Shown here piece by piece: positions 61,168 to 64,000 of a stretch of DNA of 64,000 nucleotides. The stretch comes from Planctomycetota bacterium (GTDB lineage Bacteria; Planctomycetota; Planctomycetia; Pirellulales; PNKZ01), in contig JAFEBQ010000045.1 of the NCBI GenBank assembly GCA_018242585.1, positions 33,599-97,598 on the forward strand. The letters are read 5' to 3'. Position 1 is the stretch's first letter; the number at the start of each line of letters is the position of its first letter. The notes below the pieces were generated by a model. That model made no database searches and was not told the origin of the DNA. It saw only the letters and a list, made by a program, of their open reading frames with translations. A program made the translations under genes and the position numbers.

Positions 61168-62532
61168 ATGAAGCGCCGCCCCACATCGCGCCGCCGATTT
61201 CTCGAAGCCGCCACCGGCGCGGCGCTGGCCACGAGCGCGGCCATGCTGCGGGCGGCCGACGCCCGCGAGCCGGTGCGCGTGGCGGTGATTGGCACCGGCG
61301 CGCGTGGCAGCGACCTGCTTAGGGCATTGACCACGCTCGACGGGGTGCAAGTCGTCGGCCTGTGCGATAACTACGCGCCCCACCTGGAACGGGCCAGCCG
61401 CTTTGCCGCCCCCGGCACCCCGCGGTTCGCCAATGCCGAGCAGATGCTGGCCCAGGCGAAGCCACAAGCGGTGGTGATCGCGGTACCGCTGGCCGAGCAT
61501 TATCGCGTGACGAGTCTGGCGCTCGACGCCGGTTGCGACGTGTTCTGCGAAAAGACGATGTGCTACTCGCTGGACGAGGCGCGGCGGCTGGTCGCCCAAG
61601 TCGAACAGAGCGGCCGCGTGTTCCAGGTCGGCCTGCAACGCCGCGCCAATGTCATCTACCAGCAAGCGGTCGCCATGATCCGGGCTGGCATGCTTGGCCA
61701 GATATCGGCCGTGAAATGCCAGTGGCATCGGAACAACAATTGGCGGCGGCCGATTCCCGTGCCGCGCGGCGACGCGCAATGGTCGGCCCTGGAACATCAG
61801 CTCAATTGGCGACTCTATCAGCGTTCGTCGGGCGGGCTGATGGCCGAACTCGGCAGCCACCAACTCGACGTGGTGAACTGGTGTTTGGGCACGACGCCGA
61901 AGCGCGTGGTGGCCAGCGGCGGCATCGACTACTGGCGCGACGGTCGCGACGTGGCCGACAATATTTTCTGTATCTACGAGTACGAGTTGCCCGTTGCGGC
62001 GACTCCTGCCCCGGCTGCGGCAACGGCGAATCAGCAACCCGGAGGGCGTTCGACGCACACCGTTCGCGTCACCTACTCGTCCCTGTGCAACAACGCCTAT
62101 GAAGGGGCGTCGGAACTGATCATGGGAACGCGCGGCACGCTCTACCTGACCAGCGGCAAGGGATTGATGTTTCGCGAGCGGACGGCCGACGACGTGGGCT
62201 GGGCCCCGCGCCGCGCGGCCAGCGACAACCAGCAAGACGACGCGGCCCTGATCACCAGCGGCAAGACGCTGAAGTTGTCGAACAGCCCTTGGGCCCATCG
62301 GGGCGAGCCGGTCGAGCTTGACTATCTGCAAGGGGACGACACGCGCGACGAGCTGATGTCGTTCGTCAATCACGTCCGCACGCGCAACGTCAAAACGATT
62401 TGCGACGTCCAGGAAGGCTTGCGCGATACGGCCACTGTATTGATGGCGAACGAGGCAATGAAGTCGGGCACAACCGTCGCGTGGCCCTTGGACGCGGCCC
62501 CGCGTGCAATCACGGCCACGCCACGCGGATAG
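61168..62532 (+). CDS. Tat-exported Gfo/Idh/MocA family oxidoreductase
   Basis: 454 residues. Twin-arginine signal TSRRRFLEAATGAALATSAAM at 6-26. VRVAVIGTGARGSDLLRAL is the Rossmann NAD(P)-binding start, followed by DVFCEKTMCYSLDEAR with the conserved EK pair and AELGSHQLDVVNWCLG with the catalytic-region histidine. Exported members probably carry a tightly bound NAD(P) and act on sugar derivatives in the periplasm, as in glucose-fructose oxidoreductase-like enzymes. An AT-PAPAAATANQQPGG insert near 275-295 is low complexity. Confidence 0.9.
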   Translation: MKRRPTSRRRFLEAATGAALATSAAMLRAADAREPVRVAVIGTGARGSDLLRALTTLDGVQVVGLCDNYAPHLERASRFAAPGTPRFANAEQMLAQAKPQAVVIAVPLAEHYRVTSLALDAGCDVFCEKTMCYSLDEARRLVAQVEQSGRVFQVGLQRRANVIYQQAVAMIRAGMLGQISAVKCQWHRNNNWRRPIPVPRGDAQWSALEHQLNWRLYQRSSGGLMAELGSHQLDVVNWCLGTTPKRVVASGGIDYWRDGRDVADNIFCIYEYELPVAATPAPAAATANQQPGGRSTHTVRVTYSSLCNNAYEGASELIMGTRGTLYLTSGKGLMFRERTADDVGWAPRRAASDNQQDDAALITSGKTLKLSNSPWAHRGEPVELDYLQGDDTRDELMSFVNHVRTRNVKTICDVQEGLRDTATVLMANEAMKSGTTVAWPLDAAPRAITATPRG

Positions 62533-62560
62533 AGCGATTCTTGTGGCGTTCGAGCGTCTG

Positions 62561-62711
62561 GGTGGCACCGATGGCTCGGCCATCGGTGTTGCGCAGCAAC
62601 AAGAAACTCGATGGGTACGCGTAGCCCAATCGAAACTCGCCACTCGCGCGAGACGGCGCACGAGGTTTCCTGTGGCCTTCGGCCACCCAGGTGCAAGCAC
62701 CTGGGCCACCC
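62561..62711. repeat. Composite hairpin repeat, family A copy 3
   Basis: Near-identical to 4925-5076 over its 151 bp: same order of GGTGGCACC, the CCGATGGCTCGGCCATCGG palindrome, GTTGCGCAGCAAC, AAGAAACTCG, CGAGGTTTCCTG, GGCCTTCGGCC and CCCAGGTGCAAGCACCTGGG. It lies between the convergent oxidoreductase and RNase D genes. Confidence 0.9.
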
Positions 62712-62732
62712 ACGCGCAAAGCGTCCCGATGC

Positions 62733-63917
62733 TTATTGCTTTTGCCGCGGCTCGAAGGCCAGCGGCTGGTCCGAGCGCAGATTCGCGATCCTGATCGACG
62801 TGTTCCCGGCCAACAAGTCGTCGAGCAATTGACCGACCACTTGCGAGCGCCAGCCGCGCATCAGCGCCGGCTTCTCGGGATCGGACCATTGCCCCAGTCG
62901 AAAGGCGACCAGGTCACGCACGTCGCTGGCGGTGCCGACCAGACTGGTCGCCACCTCGGCATCGCGACAAATGCTGCTGAGGGCCGACGACAAAAACTGT
63001 CCCAGCATCGTCAACTGGGAACTTGAATCGTTGCGCACGACGACGGGACATTCCTTCTCGGGCACGGCCAGCCCCTTGGCAACGACGTTAGCCAGATCAG
63101 GAATCACGCGCCGCAGGTCGCCACGTTCCATGCCGCGAACCGCCGCAATTTGCTTGGCGTCGGCCGAGCGGCGCTTGGCCAGTTCGACGATCAGGTCATC
63201 GCGCAGAATCTGTCGCGTTGGTATGTCGCGCCGCGAGGCTTCCCCTTCGCGCCACTGCCACAACTCGCGCACGATCGCCAGGCTGCGTGGCGAGAGATTC
63301 GAGCTGCCGGTCACGCGCCGCCAGCGCTCGTTGCCGCGCGAGGCGTCGATGTCGGCTTGCCAGGCCGACATTTCTTCGTGAAACCAGTCGCGCCGCTTCA
63401 GGCGATCGAGTCGTGCGACCAGCGTGTCGTACAACGGCTGCAAATGAAACACGTCGTCCAAGGCGTATTGAATCTGCCGTTCGCTCAGCGGCCGGCGGCG
63501 CCAGTCGGTGCGGGTTTCGCCTTTGTTGGGCTGCACATTCAACAGCCGAGTCAGCAGATTGCCATAGCCGGCCGGGTACTCCATGCCCACCATGCCCGCG
63601 GCCAATTGGACATCGAACAATTCGTGCGGCGGACGGCCGACCGAGTCGAGGCAGAACAGCAACTCCTGGCGTCCAGCATGGACCAGGGTTTTATGCCCCG
63701 GCGCGGCCAAAGCGTCCCAGAAGGGGCGCAGGTCGTCGATCTCCAACGGATCGATCAGATACAGATCCCGCTCGACGGCAACCTGGACCAGGCACAACTC
63801 GGGCCGGTAGGTGTCCTCGGACACAAATTCGGTGTCGAACGCGATGGTGGCCGCCGCAGCCATCTGCCGGCACAGGGCCTCGAGCCCCGCACCACTCGTA
63901 ACCACTTGATGACTCAC
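62733..63917 (-). CDS. rnd: Ribonuclease D
   Basis: 394 residues from GTG 63917, with GAGG upstream; a GTG at 63956 is possible but adds an atypical stretch. The DEDD exonuclease domain covers about 5-195: IAFDTEFVSEDTYRPELCLVQ holds the first D-x-E, HAGRQELLFC the second region, and YALDDVFHLQPLYD the last acidic residue. An HRDC domain follows at about 205-290 (LSPRSLAIVRELWQWRE). It trims 3' ends of tRNA precursors and other small stable RNAs in the cytoplasm. Confidence 0.94.
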   Translation of the reverse strand: MSHQVVTSGAGLEALCRQMAAAATIAFDTEFVSEDTYRPELCLVQVAVERDLYLIDPLEIDDLRPFWDALAAPGHKTLVHAGRQELLFCLDSVGRPPHELFDVQLAAGMVGMEYPAGYGNLLTRLLNVQPNKGETRTDWRRRPLSERQIQYALDDVFHLQPLYDTLVARLDRLKRRDWFHEEMSAWQADIDASRGNERWRRVTGSSNLSPRSLAIVRELWQWREGEASRRDIPTRQILRDDLIVELAKRRSADAKQIAAVRGMERGDLRRVIPDLANVVAKGLAVPEKECPVVVRNDSSSQLTMLGQFLSSALSSICRDAEVATSLVGTASDVRDLVAFRLGQWSDPEKPALMRGWRSQVVGQLLDDLLAGNTSIRIANLRSDQPLAFEPRQKQ

Positions 63918-64000
63918 AACGAACCTCAGACAGCCGACAGAAACAAGCCACGTCACCCGAGCGCCAGCGGACCTGGGCCTAGTGCTCTGTCAAACTAAGA

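Overview
This 64-kb window of high-GC DNA comes from a member of the Planctomycetota, most likely of the Pirellulales type. The diagnostic content is three copies of the planctomycete pairing of a secreted cytochrome/DUF1549/DUF1553 protein with a Tat-exported DUF1501 protein. An ECF sigma factor next to a membrane-anchored Ser/Thr kinase, a sulfatase, a GH99-like glycosidase, Tat-exported oxidoreductase and isomerase proteins, and hairpin-rich intergenic repeats agree with this. The assignment rests on gene content, not on a marker-gene tree.

Layout. 1-7.5 kb: 5' end of a dabA-like gene running off the left edge, a secreted alpha/alpha-toroid protein with a CxxCH site, a tam-like methyltransferase, a GH99-like hydrolase, a membrane-anchored PQQ-propeller protein and a small low-GC gene whose end lies in a REP element. 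8-21 kb: two PSCyt1-DUF1549-DUF1553/DUF1501 pairs. Between them sit an M50-type protease with TPR-like repeats, start-stop coupled to the first DUF1501 gene, and a DUF433/DUF5615 toxin-antitoxin pair. A sugar isomerase-like gene follows. 21-28 kb: a PIG-L deacetylase, a small hypothetical gene, then a five-gene minus-strand operon (MFS transporter, RraA-like, RidA-like, M81 metallopeptidase, threonine-synthase-like PLP enzyme) that reads as an uptake and catabolic pathway for an amide or amino acid derivative. 28-36 kb: a divergent five-gene run (DUF1549/DUF1553 with a CX4CH site, DUF1501, PPC-domain protein, parallel beta-helix protein, nitrilase-family amidase). 36-39 kb: ECF sigma factor, kinase and a small membrane protein. 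39-42 kb: aldehyde dehydrogenase and sulfatase. 43-47 kb: the rpmI-rplT-pheS-pheT translation cluster, without infC and with a PheT lacking the usual OB-type B2 domain. 47-52 kb: an XRE regulator, an iron alcohol dehydrogenase and a three-gene ABC exporter. 52-57 kb: a large secreted alpha/beta hydrolase and a low-GC restriction-modification island (HTH-fused C5 methyltransferase, overlapping convergent candidate endonuclease, controller-like HTH). 57-64 kb: APC permease, Trm112-like protein, HIT protein, ApbE, a Gfo/Idh/MocA oxidoreductase and RNase D.

Housekeeping genes are interspersed with secreted and redox proteins suited to degrading complex polymers. The spaces between genes are filled with at least seven families of inverted-repeat elements, several in more than one copy. 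They are the most unusual feature of the window, together with the catabolic operon, the R-M island and two permeases that carry very large hydrophilic insertions in extracytoplasmic loops. No rRNA, tRNA, CRISPR array or transposase gene was recognised.
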